Positions 1 to 11,942 of a stretch of 64,000 nt of DNA are shown one piece after another (within the stretch, counting starts at the first letter, position 1; each line of letters starts with the position of its first letter). Under the pieces are notes generated by a model. That model was not told the DNA's origin. It saw nothing but the letters and a program-made list of their open reading frames with translations, and did not search any database. The stretch lies in contig CM037846.1 of assembly GCA_021234535.1 (NCBI GenBank), forward strand, positions 14,024,150-14,088,149, read 5' to 3'. The position numbers were made by a program, and so were the translations under genes. This DNA comes from Stichopus chloronotus. Lineage: Eukaryota; Echinodermata; Holothuroidea; Aspidochirotida; Stichopodidae.

Positions 1-763
<763 letters not shown>

Positions 764-804
764 ATTGGAGGGGCATCTTTTATTCTCTTCCCAACTCGTC
801 CCTG
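764..804 (+). repeat. Unit A copy A2, left 41 bp before B1
   Basis: Matches the ATTGGCGGGGCATC...CTCGTCCCTG block of unit A. It is interrupted after CCCTG by the transposon B1 and resumes at 13554 with TGGTTTGCCC. The uninterrupted sequence in A4, CCCTGGTTTGCCC, is the empty site and shows that TG was duplicated. Confidence 0.85.
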
Positions 805-1018
805 CACTCTAAATCTACAATGGTCAAATCTGACCAAAGTATGGTCATTTTTTGACCATGCCATTGGTTAACTATGCACCTATACAAGTATGGTCAAATT
901 TGACCATAGTCCAATGGTCATACACATGACCATATTGCAATGGTCAAAAAAATTGACCATAATACAGATCAAAATTACATAATTAAATGGTCAATTTGAC
1001 TATAACATGGTCAGCTAT
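805..1018. promoter_or_regulatory. B1 left TIR and subterminal ATGGTCA motif cluster
   Basis: Seven ATGGTCA and five TGACCA(T) motifs occur in about 210 bp, often paired head to head, immediately inside the CACTCTAAA terminus. In En/Spm and other CACTA elements such subterminal repeats bind the element's own DNA-binding protein during transposition; that role here is inferred. The same cluster occurs at the left ends of B2 (33650-33860) and B3 (52554-52765). Confidence 0.75.
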
Positions 1019-1482
1019 TTCCTACAATGTTTATGCCACAGAGCACTTGGGATAACACATCAGCATACCGTGGTAACAGTCGGGACATTCCAACTCCCCA
1101 GTCCATAGACCTTTAGCTTTAAAGATCTGCTTGTTATGTTAATAACTAACTGATAACCAACTTAAAACAATAAGGCAAATATTTCTTTGTCCAACTTCAT
1201 TTATTCAGGAATTCAGCAATCAACATTCATTAATTTTAAATTAAACAAAGCGAATAACTTACAATAATGTTAGAATGAAATGATGTAAAGGAATCTATAA
1301 TGTACACAATTGTTGGAAAATAACAATTATTATATTATAAAGGGCAATTCCATGCAGCAGGTTAAAAAACTCACAAATATAAGTGTCGTGTAACATGAAA
1401 AGCAGTCAGTCGTCACCCAAGTTACAAATTTACAGGTAGTCTACAGAAATTCTCAATTGGCACAGCTCTATGCTTGACATCA

Positions 1483-1612
1483 AATTCAGACAAGAGCCCA
1501 AAAGGCAGTGGTTCCTTGAGCATATCACAGACAGACACAAACACACACCAACCTGACCACATAGGTTCCTTTTGCCAGTGCATGGAACCAAAAATGCAGA
1601 GTAGCTCATATT
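1483..1612 (+). repeat. Short copy of a dispersed repeat, related to 4525-5150
   Basis: Starts near CAAGAGCCCAAAAGGCAGTGG and ends near CATGGAACCAAAAATG, with a CA-rich centre. The segment 4525-5150 has the same start (CAAGAGCCCAATGGGCACTG) and end (CAAGGAACCAAAAATAC) but contains extra tandem units between them. The two are therefore short and long members of one repeat family inside B. B2 has the short one at about 34330-34445 and the start of the long one; B3 has them at about 53234-53345 and 56325-56945. Confidence 0.6.
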
Positions 1613-2658
1613 CCACAGCATGTACTGAGAGTGTTTTGTACACATTAGGGCCTAGTATGCTCACCATGGTATGCCCTAACAATGAACTAGGAGGGTGACA
1701 TTGCCGCACAATGTTAGAAGCACTAACTTCATGATTTTGGATTTCCCGTCCAGGATTTTTGTTAGGATTAACCCCATCCCCTAAATAACTACCCCTAATC
1801 CTATCCCTAACACTAACCCTTACCATAACCATGTCGTCACACTTCACTGAACCCATTAGTGCTTCTATTATTTTGCAGCACCGTCATGATGCTAGGATAG
1901 TGTCTGTTTAAGAATGAGTATAAATTAATTGTGGGAGGGGCTAGAAGTAACAAAGTTAGGAGAATTGGAAATGTCTGAGGTGATGAATAACTGCCTTTAA
2001 CAAATTTGGTGCAATACAAAAGCTCAGAATCTAAATTTTCCACATGAAGTTGTTTCATTGTTGGTAATCTTACAAAGCAGGGAATTAAGATACGGAATGA
2101 AGTAAAGTGGCAGAATACAGCAAGGCATATCTGAAGCACTGAATCCTGGAAAATCACATTTTTTTCTTACTTGTGTTTAGTCTGAATGGCACTAGTCATT
2201 AGCTTATCAGAAGTGACTGTTTGCAGGTGAATCTGATTTTTAACAACATTAGGTTCTAGGTAGTCAATTTATGAAGTGGCCTGTCCATGATGTCTGTTTT
2301 TATATGCTCAATATGATAAACCTTCTCTGTCATACTGTTATGTCACTGATATCAAGGTTTTGTAAATTTAATCAATGTAAATTATTCAATTTAATCCATG
2401 TAAATTCTTAATTACTATCAACTATTTTGACATCAAATATCACCCTTCCTTCTCCCATAATACAGTATTAAAAATTGTTTTTAAACAGCGAAAGACAACA
2501 TTCCACACTATGGTCAGCAAACATTGCACTAGTGACAGATGACTGCCCAAAACTCAAAACTATAAAACACCAACTATTAACATATAATGGCTTGTATGCA
2601 CTACCTTTCAACTACTACACACAAGACTACTAACGATACAAACACTTTACTACATAAT
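1613..2658. other. B1 3' flank of the accessory gene, no coding signal
   Basis: Non-coding by inspection, between the dispersed repeat and the terminal exon of the minus-strand gene. It holds a degenerate CCCTAA-like stretch (about 1791-1823). Small ORFs here are not supported by recognisable homology. B2 and B3 carry the same stretch. Confidence 0.6.
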
Positions 2659-4613
2659 CTATTTTTGTTCAATGAAAGTTCTTAGAGATCGTACTCCAGC
2701 TGAAGTAACAGATTTCCCTTTTCCCTCTCCCATTTTATAAAAATATTTTTGGATGAACTCCCAAGTAGTATGGCATTGCTTAGGATAGCAAACATCCAAA
2801 ACATAAAATGCTTTAAAGCAAATGTCCACGGCCTTCAATAGCGAATTGGCCTCAATAGCAAGTCCATCCACAATTACAAACGACTGGGATGGTTCTTTCC
2901 GTGTTCCCAGAACCAAAACAGATGGCTGGATTGCTTGAACCCCATCATGCAGGTTATCCAAGTAGGCTGGAAGGTTAGTCCCAACCTGCCAAAGTAAGCA
3001 AAATATGTTGAAAATGTTAAAAATGCACACTCAGCAGCCAAATGGATAGAGTCCTATTTCAAGCTCCCACCCCCTCACCATCATCCAGAAAATGTTTCAC
3101 TGACAGAGCAAAAATATGTTTTGAAAAGAAAAGCTGTGAAATTAGAAAATCTATCTTAAGTTCTTTCTGTGTATCGTCATTCTTTATACAATTGATGGTT
3201 TTTAAGCATTGTACATCGCTGAAAAATGTAATTATACCAGAAAAGGATGGTGGCTGTCGCAGCAGAATACGATATTCGTCATGAGATTGAAAAAAGCCCT
3301 AACCTTGGAACAAATCTTATTGCGTATACAATCTACATTGCAGTGATCCTGAAGAATACAATATTCAACTTGGATCATTAATTCAGCAACACTAGAGCTC
3401 CCATCTGAGGTAATAAAGAATAGACTAAATGTGAACACTTTACCCAAAATACAAAAACAACGCCTCAGGTTTAGTGTCTCAATTAACGTACCCCCCTCTA
3501 CTGCCTACCCCCTGTATATTAAGGTGGTCTCTAAATCCCATCACATCAACTGAGAACAAGCACAATTAGTATGGTAGGGAAAATCTTTCTAGACAATACG
3601 AACTCTAATAAAATTAATAATTGTGGGTAGAACTGGTGAGATGGGAAAGTTAATACATAAGCAGGAGCTTTCCACGTGGAGTACGTCAGCCATCTCATAG
3701 GGAAATCCCGACATGTATGTACAAGCTTACCCTACAACATTGTGGTTGCTAACCCCCAGCTGTGATGTCAATGAGAACTACTTACACAAAAGATGAAAAG
3801 GCCTCAACTACAGTGCAGGCTCTCTCAGCTTTTTATAAAGCATCATCATGGTCCCGTGGCCCAAATTGTGATAGTATATTCATAAAAAGTGCCAACTAAG
3901 GATGACCCCTACCGGTTGAACATCGATGAAAGAGGCAAGCAATTCCATTTTTGATGCACGCACCATCTTTCCATTTCTGTTTTTTACTAGTCCTGTTGGC
4001 AGAATACATGGCAAGAGCTGCAAAGCCACTAAAGAAACATCATCCAGTGGACCTGTGGGTTAAGAATAAAAAGTCATTGACATCAAAGTGAACACTATGT
4101 TTCAAAGAGGAGAGGGCATTTCTCCCGATGAATTCAAGAGTGTGGATTGCTGTTATCATTTTAGCAACCCAGATGACAGACCCCAGAGTTTCTCAATTTC
4201 ACAAGAGATATGGGCACTTACTTTTTACAATTCATACTGACTACTTAATTATATAGCCAGATTGGATTCTGAATTATTTCGGAAAGTGCACCGCAGGATA
4301 TGACAACAACAAAAAATGTGTGCTAATATTGTACATCAAACATATGCCTCAATACGCTTCATGTCATGTGCCCAGCACATCAGTGCCACAAAACAAACTA
4401 CCTCCCACGCAAGGTTGTCACCACGCTGGTCTGCGGTGGTCAGGCCTAACCTGCATTGGTAATTGCCAACCAGCACGGAGTTACAATTGTTTGCTTCCAA
4501 CCAGCACAAAAATGATCAAATTCTGAAACAAGAGCCCAATGGGCACTGTGGTTCCTTGCTAAATGTAATGAAACTGGACCATGAGCATACAACAAAATAT
4601 TTTGTGAAGTTTG

Positions 4614-5056
4614 CCTTAACAAGGTTTTCAGTGTTTGGCCCCCAGTGACCCCAGATGACTTTTGACCTTCACCAAAAACTATCGGGCACACCTCACTATG
4701 GTGGATATCTTTATGCCAAGTATGAAATCTATCCAAGCTTCTTACCTTAACATATTATGTAAACAAGGTTTTCAGTGTTTGACCCCTGATGACCTTTGAC
4801 TGCCACCAAAAACTATAGAACACACCTACTCACTATGGTAAATCCACATACCAAATATAAAATCTATCCAAGCTTCTTACCATGCAATATCGTGTACACA
4901 TGGTTTTCAGAGTTTGGCCCTCGGTGAGCCCAGATGATCTTTGACCTCCACCAAAAACAATAGGGCACACCTTCTCACTATGGTGCATATATGTACCAAG
5001 TTTAAGTTTAGTCCAACTTTCACTTCTTGAGTTACAGCGTACCGAAGCAAGTGTCA
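4614..5056 (+). repeat. Divergent tandem repeat, about 137-145 bp, three units
   Basis: Units begin at GGTTTTCAGTGTTTGG-type blocks near 4620, 4765 and 4901 and share the phrases GATGACYTTTGACC, CACCAAAAAC and CACTATGGT. The array ends in a CA microsatellite at 5058-5098. It lies in an intron of the B accessory gene. The same array is at 37517-37958 in B2 and 56412-56850 in B3. Confidence 0.75.
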
Positions 5057-5572
5057 CACACACACACACACATACATACACGCATACACACACACACGCC
5101 AAGTTGACTACATAGGTTCCTTTGCTAATGCAAGGAACCAAAAATACCCCACAATCTGAACAAATGGAATTTGAAAACATACCATTCGAGCATGAATTAA
5201 AACCCCACAATCATCATTTGAAGCTGACTTTGCAAGAGCATTGTAAGTTTGTGACCTTTAGACCTAATTGAACTTTGAAATCATAACACCCACAAGTTAT
5301 GTAGGAATATTCATAGCACAACATCCCCAAGCGCACATGTACAGTAGTAACAGTACCATCAAACTGGCCTACAGTAGCCTATGGGGTAAATTCCAAGGGG
5401 GTATGGTGAAGCACATTTGCTAGATCTGAAAACTAACCAGCACTCAAATTGAACTGGTGACCACCTTGTTTCAATGTCCCCAGTTAGCACCCGGGTAGAG
5501 AGAGTGACAGTTAATAAAAGGTCCGAGTCATTCTGAGAGAACACCTTGGCATGGTTAAAACCTGAATAAATT

Positions 5573-5690
5573 AATTAGTTAGATGGAGTTTAACAGCCCA
5601 GTTTCCCACCAATTGGTTCAAGTTGAGCCGGCCACGGGCTTTTTTCCAGTTGTGGCTCACTGGCTTGTTTTCCCCTACAGTACTCCATTG
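5573..5690 (+). repeat. Internal dispersed repeat, copy 1 (partner at 6489-6600)
   Basis: Begins TTAGTTAGATGGAGTTT and contains CCAGTTGTGGCTCACTGG followed by CTTGTTTTCCC. The segment 6489-6600 begins TTAGTTAGATGAAGTTT and contains the same core. A more diverged start (TTAGTTTGATGGGGTTTTAC) is at about 7446. These look like members of one dispersed family lying in introns of the B accessory gene. B3 has them at about 57363-57475 and 58378-58490. Confidence 0.6.
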
Positions 5691-6488
5691 AAACCTGAAA
5701 CTTCTGTTCTAACGTCCCATGAGCCTTTGGTGAATAAGCTACCTTTTTTCCTTCTAGCATCTTGTTGAAATGTAGTGTTACTTACTATCTGAGGAAATCC
5801 CAAGCTGCTGCTTCCATCCTGAACCTTGTGTCTTTGCGTACGCATATATGTGCTCCTTGTGGACATCCCACTTGCTTATGAAGCCATCGGCAGTTTCTCC
5901 CCCATACAACACAGCAAAATCTTGTTCAATCTAGGAAAAAACATATCTGGAAACTTTGAAATTGTGATGCCCACTTGACTGTGGTTAGGAAAAAGAGACT
6001 ACAGTGAGGTCTTGTGGTTATAATTTTTCAGCATTACTCTGCTAAAAAATTAGGTGCACATGGTATGTTCAGTTTTCAAGCTATACGTTTGTTAAAATGA
6101 TCCAATATTGTCATATTCAACATTCTGAAAGTGCCATTCCAAATTCTGATATGTGATCTTTCAACCAGAAACAAATTTTAGGGACCTACTGTAGCACATT
6201 ATGGCTGCCACCTTTAGAGATGAAAAAAGGATATTCTCACTATCATATCGTATCACACTATTTGTTGCAGGTTAAAAGTCACAACATTCCAGCTGAAAAA
6301 CAAAGTGGTCGGGGGGAGGGGCAGAAAAAAGGGTAATTTGAGGTGAAACATTAGGAAAGTATTTTCACTGAAACCATTCAGGTAGCAGTTCCACTGAATC
6401 TAGAAAATCATTTACATTTGCTACTTTCACTGGTTTACCCCCCCCCCCCCCCCACCACCCACTTCCAACCGCTCTTCCCAGCACCACG

Positions 6489-6600
6489 AGTTAGTTAGTT
6501 AGATGAAGTTTTTCGGCCCAGTTTCCAACCCATTGGTACAAGTCTTTTTTTCCAGTTGTGGCTCACTGGCTTGTTTTCCCGGCCCCACAAACCTGTCCAT
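6489..6600 (+). repeat. Internal dispersed repeat, copy 2
   Basis: Partner of 5573-5690; shares the TTAGTTAGATG start and the CCAGTTGTGGCTCACTGG core. A C-run at about 6440-6453 precedes it and differs in length in B3 (58321-58333). Confidence 0.6.
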
Positions 6601-7562
6601 GTGTAGGAGAACTATTCCATGTTGGCGTCAAATATTCCACAATCCTGGAGGTTACCAAAACGTTGGCTGGCCACAGCCTTCCACAACATACCTCCTATTC
6701 GAGAACCATATACAGTAGCTAGACTTGTTCAAAGTCTAATACAGCAATTAGGGTACCTGAAGGGCTGTCAAAAAACTAAGCCCTTAATTAGGAACTGGCA
6801 ATTACATACATTTACAACAACTGTCTTCTCCTTAAACAATCAAAGTGTAATTGTGAAAAGAACACAATTTTAGCTTACCATTCCTGGAGTATCCAGCAAT
6901 CTAGGATATTCTGTTTTTATCTGCAGTGAGGTCAAATCAGGATTCCCCCTGATCCACTCTGCTCGCATTCCAACAGTGGCCTGCATGAAGCTTGGTCATC
7001 ACCTGGTCTGCTGGTGCATTATTATGCTTTAGCCAAGCTTTCATCTCCAGTCGCCTCTCCATTGAAAATTCAGAATCTGATGAATAGAACAGTTGAACTT
7101 TGATGACAGTGTGAAGAAATTATCACATGACAACTGTTTGAGTGCACTGCATTTTGAAGTTAGAATTATATCCCACCACAATTTTTAAAAATCCTAATAG
7201 GTTATCCACACTATTTCGCCAATTCAAGGCACACATGCAAAGCCTCATACGAATTGCTACCAGTTAACACAATTTCAGATTGTTAGCAGACTGAACAGGG
7301 GGGCATGGACAAGGAGTTATGAAATTGAAACCAGGGGTGGGCAACCTTTTTGAAAGTGCCACATATGAGGAATGCAAAATTGACTGTGCAGCATTTAACC
7401 AACGACCTGCGCTAGTGATTTCAAACCTTTAAATCTGAGGTTAGTTAATTAGTTTGATGGGGTTTTACAATACACCAACTCTATTGTGTTATATAGTGTC
7501 ACCAAGGTAAGAAAATGGTGCAATGTTGGGGTACAAAAAACTACAAAAGGTTAGGTCAAATT

Positions 7563-8012
7563 TCAGTAAAACTTCCAGGCAAATGAGGGAACTACACTAC
7601 TGGATGCCTTCAAAGCACATACTAAGCTCACTGCCCTTTGCTTTAATTCTTGGCGAGAGAAATGCTCTGCATGATTTCCAACATGGTTTGGATTGCCTTC
7701 AATATCACAGAGATCATCTTCATCATCCCTACCATCATCATCACCATCATCATCATCATCATTATTTTCACCACCCATTTCCAATATAGCTTCATTTCTT
7801 TCCTCAGTGATGAGTCCATGGTGTTGTGAATTCAAATGTCTCTTCAAACTCCATGTGTGGTGGAAAGTACGCAAACACCCTTCTTGACCACAAGAAACTG
7901 TTTTATTAAACAACCCCCCATTAATCAGGTTATGTATCAAACGCAAATGATGGAAAAGGCTATTCGAATTGCCAGGAACATGTTGCTCACAAACTGGGCA
8001 TGTGAACCCCAT
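7563..8012 (-). pseudogene. C2H2-finger N-terminus of the B transposase gene, truncated by internal deletion
   Basis: The frame starts MGFTCPVCEQHVPG and holds two finger-like segments: a CPVC pair followed by HHLRLIH, and CGQEGC followed by HLNSQHH. An Asp-rich tract encoded by a CAT/CAC trinucleotide-like repeat follows. It matches the first part of the B3 frame (61338-60814) nearly residue for residue. After the codons for the region ending KASSSVV it runs into 80 bp of unrelated filler (about 7509-7588), where B3 has about 1.5 kb more coding sequence. The product would lack the whole transposase region. Confidence 0.7.
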
Positions 8013-8486
8013 AGCTATGATGTAGGCCTACCGCAGCAACTAAAACAAGTACACCGGAGTAATGTTATGTGTTTACAGTACCTTTCGGAGTGAGTTCAAC
8101 CTGGCTGTAAATTTCAATCGAAGCCCAACTTTTGGAATCAGCTCCTTCAGCACATCATCATTAAGGAGCTCAAATGACTCCTTGTCGTCAATGCAGTTTT
8201 CTGAAAGTTTAAAGGAAATACAATATGTCTACACTGTTTATCAGAAATACAAACTTTAGAACCAGTTTCAGCAAACTTTAATACCAGTAGCAACAAACAC
8301 AAAGTAAACTTATGAATGTGAGCAGGATTCAATTTTTTCCTACATAAACTGGTGCAAGTAGGTCAATTTATCTACATGCACAATTAATTTAGTGATATTA
8401 TATTACACAAGTGCATGAAAACCAAGTGGCAAACTGCCCTTTTTTACACTCTTCTTACCTGACATGTTCTGCAAGAACCATGCCAT

Positions 8487-9149
8487 ATCTCATTTCTTTT
8501 TGTGCATACTGGAAATTACTATTTTCAAAATGGGCTTCATATATTTTTACCCTCTTCTGCCTAATTATTAAACACTGATACTGTATCTTACCACAAGCAG
8601 CATCATAGACTCTTAAGTGGGTGTTTTTTGTTCACTTAATTGCAAGATGGAAAAAGCTGCTTGTCTAACTTCGATGAGAAACTGCAGAAATGAAATAATT
8701 TGAAACAAATTTTGGTTGGATTTCTATTCACAGGATTATACCACAAGTCATAAGTTAACAAGTTGCTTCAACAATTCCTGACACGGTTGAGATAAAGGAA
8801 GCTTCTCCATAGCGTTAACTGTGAGTGCATGAGAAACTTTCCAACGAACATCCTATTAAAATTTACACAGTGAAACAATACTTTACACACAGTAAATCCC
8901 ATTAAAACATCACCACGTATGCACACTCATGTTTTATTTTATTGACAGTGCTTTTCAAGTGCATAGAAATGGCACAGATAAACAAAAATGACAGAATTCA
9001 AAGCTGGATTGCTGTGCGATGCATTCTGTGTAAGCACTGTGAACTCAAACATGAAACACTTCGAAAGAAATGTTTCGATAGTGATAATTTTGGTAGGAAG
9101 AAAGCTTGATGAATCAACATGTTATGGATACAACTACGTAACGTTCCAC
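8487..9149. other. B1 upstream region of the minus-strand genes, no coding signal
   Basis: This lies 5' of the first SAM-like exon on the minus strand. No further exon with a convincing acceptor/donor pair and homology was seen. B3 61813-62468 is the same sequence with scattered differences. Any promoter or extra 5' exon for the B genes would be here or nearer the right end. Confidence 0.4.
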
Positions 9150-9836
9150 GGTTTACTGTCGTTTCGCCCCCTTGCCAGTTCGCCCCAAAATAACCAGTTC
9201 GTCCCCAGGCGATTTACCAGTTTGCCCCCAAAGACCTACCAGTTCTCTCCCAAGTAGTGACCAGTTCGCCCCCTAATTTTTTGCAATATAACCTTGTTAT
9301 TTTTGGTATTTTTGTAAATTTTATTGTCCTTTGCATTAAAGGATACAAAGGCTCATATATTTTTATTGCAACTTCTTTTTTTGAGTGGCTTTTACCTCCT
9401 ATTTTTATTATCATTTTGTGTCCTTTTCACAGAATGATGCAATGGCTCATTTCTTTCTATTTTTTTTTTTTTTTGCGGGGGTCCTTAGCCCAAGATGCTG
9501 CAATGGCTCATATTTTTTTCAATTCAAGTCCATAACTTCCTTTAAGAACGCAATTTAAGTAACTCTCTTTTCTGGAGTCGTACCCCCCCCAAAAAAAAAA
9601 TATATCTTCTCAATTTTTTTCAGTTTGCGTTCATAACTAACTTCCTTCAAAGAATGTAATTGAAGCAACTCTCTTTTCAAGAAATAAAGTACCGGTAAGT
9701 AAAATTTGGGGGTCAAAACGACTTCCACTTTGGTGGCGAAACGACTTCCACTTTGGGGCGAACTGGCATGGGGGCAAAATGACGGGGCGAATCGGTTGGG
9801 GGCGAACTGGCAGGGGGGCGAAACAACCGGGTACCT
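9150..9836. mobile_element. CGCCCC-rich inverted-repeat element (MITE-like) nested in B1
   Basis: The ends carry imperfect inverted repeats containing GTTTCGCCCCC (left) and GGGGGGCGAAAC (right). The flanks repeat GTTCCAC (9143-9149 and 9837-9843), a 7-8 bp TSD. Inside the left end, CCAGTTCGCCCC-type motifs recur five times at about 19-22 bp spacing, and the complementary motif recurs in the right end. No coding capacity was seen. The same insertion is in B3 at 62476-63234, so it entered the B lineage before B1 and B3 separated. The superfamily is uncertain; the TSD length would fit a hAT-like or MULE-like MITE. Confidence 0.7.
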
Positions 9837-9960
9837 GTTCCACCTAGGCCTAAAAACTTTTGGTGATAATTTAGGACTGTGATTTGCATCATCTTTACAA
9901 ATTAATTTTACAACTTACACTAACACTACAATTTTAAATGCTCTTTTGGGACTTTCCTAG

Positions 9961-10315
9961 GCTACTGTTTTATACTGTAGTTTAGGGCCAGGGTGCATTT
10001 GTTCGAGGCCATAGTAAGAAGTTGGTTAAACGTTTCGCTAGGCTGGACCTTAGGAAGTTTAGTTTCTCTCATAGAGTGGTCAATGAGTGGAACAGTCTAC
10101 CTGAGTGGGTTGTTAATTCCAATTCTGTAAATTGCTTCAAAATTAACATTGACAAATTTTATTCTAATTGTGGGAGAATCTGATTTTTCTGGGCTTCGTT
10201 TGGTTTTAGGATGGTTTGGATTTTGTTTTGGGTCTGGATTTCATGGCATCTTATGGGGCTTTGCCCTCCTTTGCCCTTAAACTTGTTATGTTATGTTATT
10301 TCATGTAAAGCTGAC
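9961..10315 (+). mobile_element. 5'-truncated LINE 3' fragment (CR1/Jockey-type ORF2 end)
   Basis: Codons 10004-10183 form an open stretch ending in TGA. Its product has the classic LINE ORF2 C-terminal pattern: RGHSKKL, then RKFSFSHRVVNEWNSLPEW, then SVNCFKINIDKFY. An in-frame TAG lies just upstream (9983-9985). A 3' tail with short ATGTT repeats follows the stop. The B3 copy is at 63361-63710 with its reading frame at 63402-63581. The clade cannot be fixed from this short piece. Confidence 0.8.
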
Positions 10316-10495
10316 CCAAAAGTTATGCCGAGGTGTCAGCGTTCATACGCCAACGTAACACATGTGTGATTTAGAGCACAATAGTCAATTGATAGGTTGT
10401 ACGCCAACTCAGTGAATCCTTACGCCAAGTTATTTCTGTCCTCTACGCCGAAGATATTTGGTTCTGAGTGCATGAAATGCAGACTAGGTTTAGGG
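10316..10495. other. B1 spacer between LINE fragment and hAT-like insert
   Basis: Contains TACGCCAA/TACGCCGA words spaced irregularly (about 10357, 10401, 10429, 10445), a loose repetition of unknown meaning. It ends in the target sequence GTTTAGGG of the next element. Confidence 0.4.
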
Positions 10496-10543
10496 CACAG
10501 GCGTTCGAAACATATAGCCTATACTATAGCCTATACTATGTAC

Positions 10544-10574
<31 letters not shown>

Positions 10575-10831
10575 TACGGAAAGGTAGGAAACTGTAACTG
10601 AATATACACCACCCGGCTTTTACACTCTTATTCTTACCGCCGACTTTCGATGACTTTGAATCTCTTCATACACCACGACAAGGCATCCACCATTTGTTGA
10701 AAGTACAATTTTGCGCCAAACATTAGTCGTAAGTGGTAGAAAAATATGAAAATGTCCGTAGAATTTCATTTGAGTGAACCTCTTCTGTCGGTCGCAACGG
10801 TCGCAACAGAGCACAATACTAAACAGTGTTT

Positions 10832-11130
10832 TCACACTCTGAATTCATTTCTCCTCAAATGTAAAACAAATTTTCCTACAATTGGCTCGGTGTGACCTGA
10901 TATTTTCAATAAGTGTGTTTTTATGTTACTAAAATGGCTTATTAATATACCATTTTTAGGTTTTTGAAATGTTTCTGCATTATTTCCCTTTCCAAAATTT
11001 TCGGACGACGCCCACAGATTTTTCCCGAATATAGGATAAACTTGGATCAAGTGGAAATACGTTTACTACTAGCCTGCAAAGCTATCCCTGCTGTATCGTG
11101 TTTCTGTGTAAAGCCACGTGGAGAATTCTA
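10832..11130. other. Interior of hAT-like element, left part
   Basis: Short minus-strand ORFs overlap here (for example 10832-11050), but their products match nothing I recognise and lie inside a non-autonomous element. No gene is claimed. Confidence 0.4.
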
Positions 11131-11282
11131 AGAATGATAATAAGCTACGCAGCTTAAGGCTTATTATTATTTGCTACAATGCGCTGTGATTGGCTCAGAG
11201 TAATAAACCAAAGCCAATCACAGCGCATTATAGCAAATAATAATAATAATAATCCTTAAGCTGCGTAGCTTATTTTCATTCT
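11131..11282. repeat. Near-perfect palindrome with arms of about 65-70 bp and a 17-nt loop
   Basis: Left arm 11131-11194 includes AAGCTACGCAGCTTAAGG and GCGCTGTGATTGGCT. Right arm 11212-11282 is its reverse complement with a few mismatches and a longer ATT run. The loop is 11195-11211. This could be a palindromic MITE inserted in the hAT-like element or a hairpin of the element itself. The RNA from either strand would fold into a long stem. Confidence 0.85.
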
Positions 11283-11942
11283 TGGAAGTACGTCAATGCA
11301 TCGTACATGCCATAAGTAATATATGTACATGTGTATACATGTGCATAGTAGTATGACGTCAGTCATCTAGGGGATTTCCATACTTGTTCTGTGCTAGTGT
11401 GAAGAAATCCTCTTGGTGACTGTTGTCACTCATCAATGTGTTTTAACCATATACACACACGCACATATGCTAAACGCAGTCAAGTCATGTACTTCCAAAT
11501 ATATTGTATATGTATACTATACCTATGTGTAAACTGTAAGTCACCCACATGATGTCCGTAAACATGCTTTGCCATTGACCACAACATGGAACCTAACTTC
11601 GGCCTCAAATCGCATTTTTTTGAAAAAGTTTGCCAGGGTAAGAGTATTATCGCTACATGTATCGTGTGAAAGACAGTTGATGAAGAAAGTTTGGTGAGAA
11701 AATAGTGTCATTTGAAGGTGTGAGAGATCCCCGGACATTATGGCCGGGAGATGTGAAAAATTTGTACACAGTGCACAAGGGGTGTGAATGGAGTGTAACG
11801 GAATACACAGCACTGTTCAAGGGCTAGAAGAGATTCAAAGTCATCGAAAGTCGGCGGTAAGAATAAGAGTGTAAAAGCCGGGCAAGGTGGTGTATATTTA
11901 GTTACAGTTTCCTACCTTTCCGTAATATATATATATATATAT

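Larger units (their letters stand above)
2659..8486 (-). pseudogene. B1 accessory gene (SAM domain plus SAMD3-like C-terminal region), spliced and degraded
   Basis: Exon-like segments on the minus strand, in gene order: 8486-8459, 8200-8082, 7076-6879, 5930-5786, 4052-3913, 3404-3304, 2985-2659. Most have AG acceptors and GT donors (for example CAG/GTAAGA after 8459). The first two join in phase and encode a SAM-like segment (ESFELLNDDVLKELIPKVG). The later ones encode motifs such as EYPRLLDTPGM, IEQDFAVL and AFYVLDVCYPKQ, resembling the C-terminal region of multicopy SAMD3-like proteins. Phases match at 6879/5930, 5786/4052 and 3304/2985. There is a phase conflict at 3913/3404 and a 1-nt frameshift inside 7076-6879. 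The remnant of the C2H2/transposase frame lies between exons 2 and 3. The gene repeats in every B copy, so it belongs to the element. Whether there are further exons is unknown. Confidence 0.6.
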
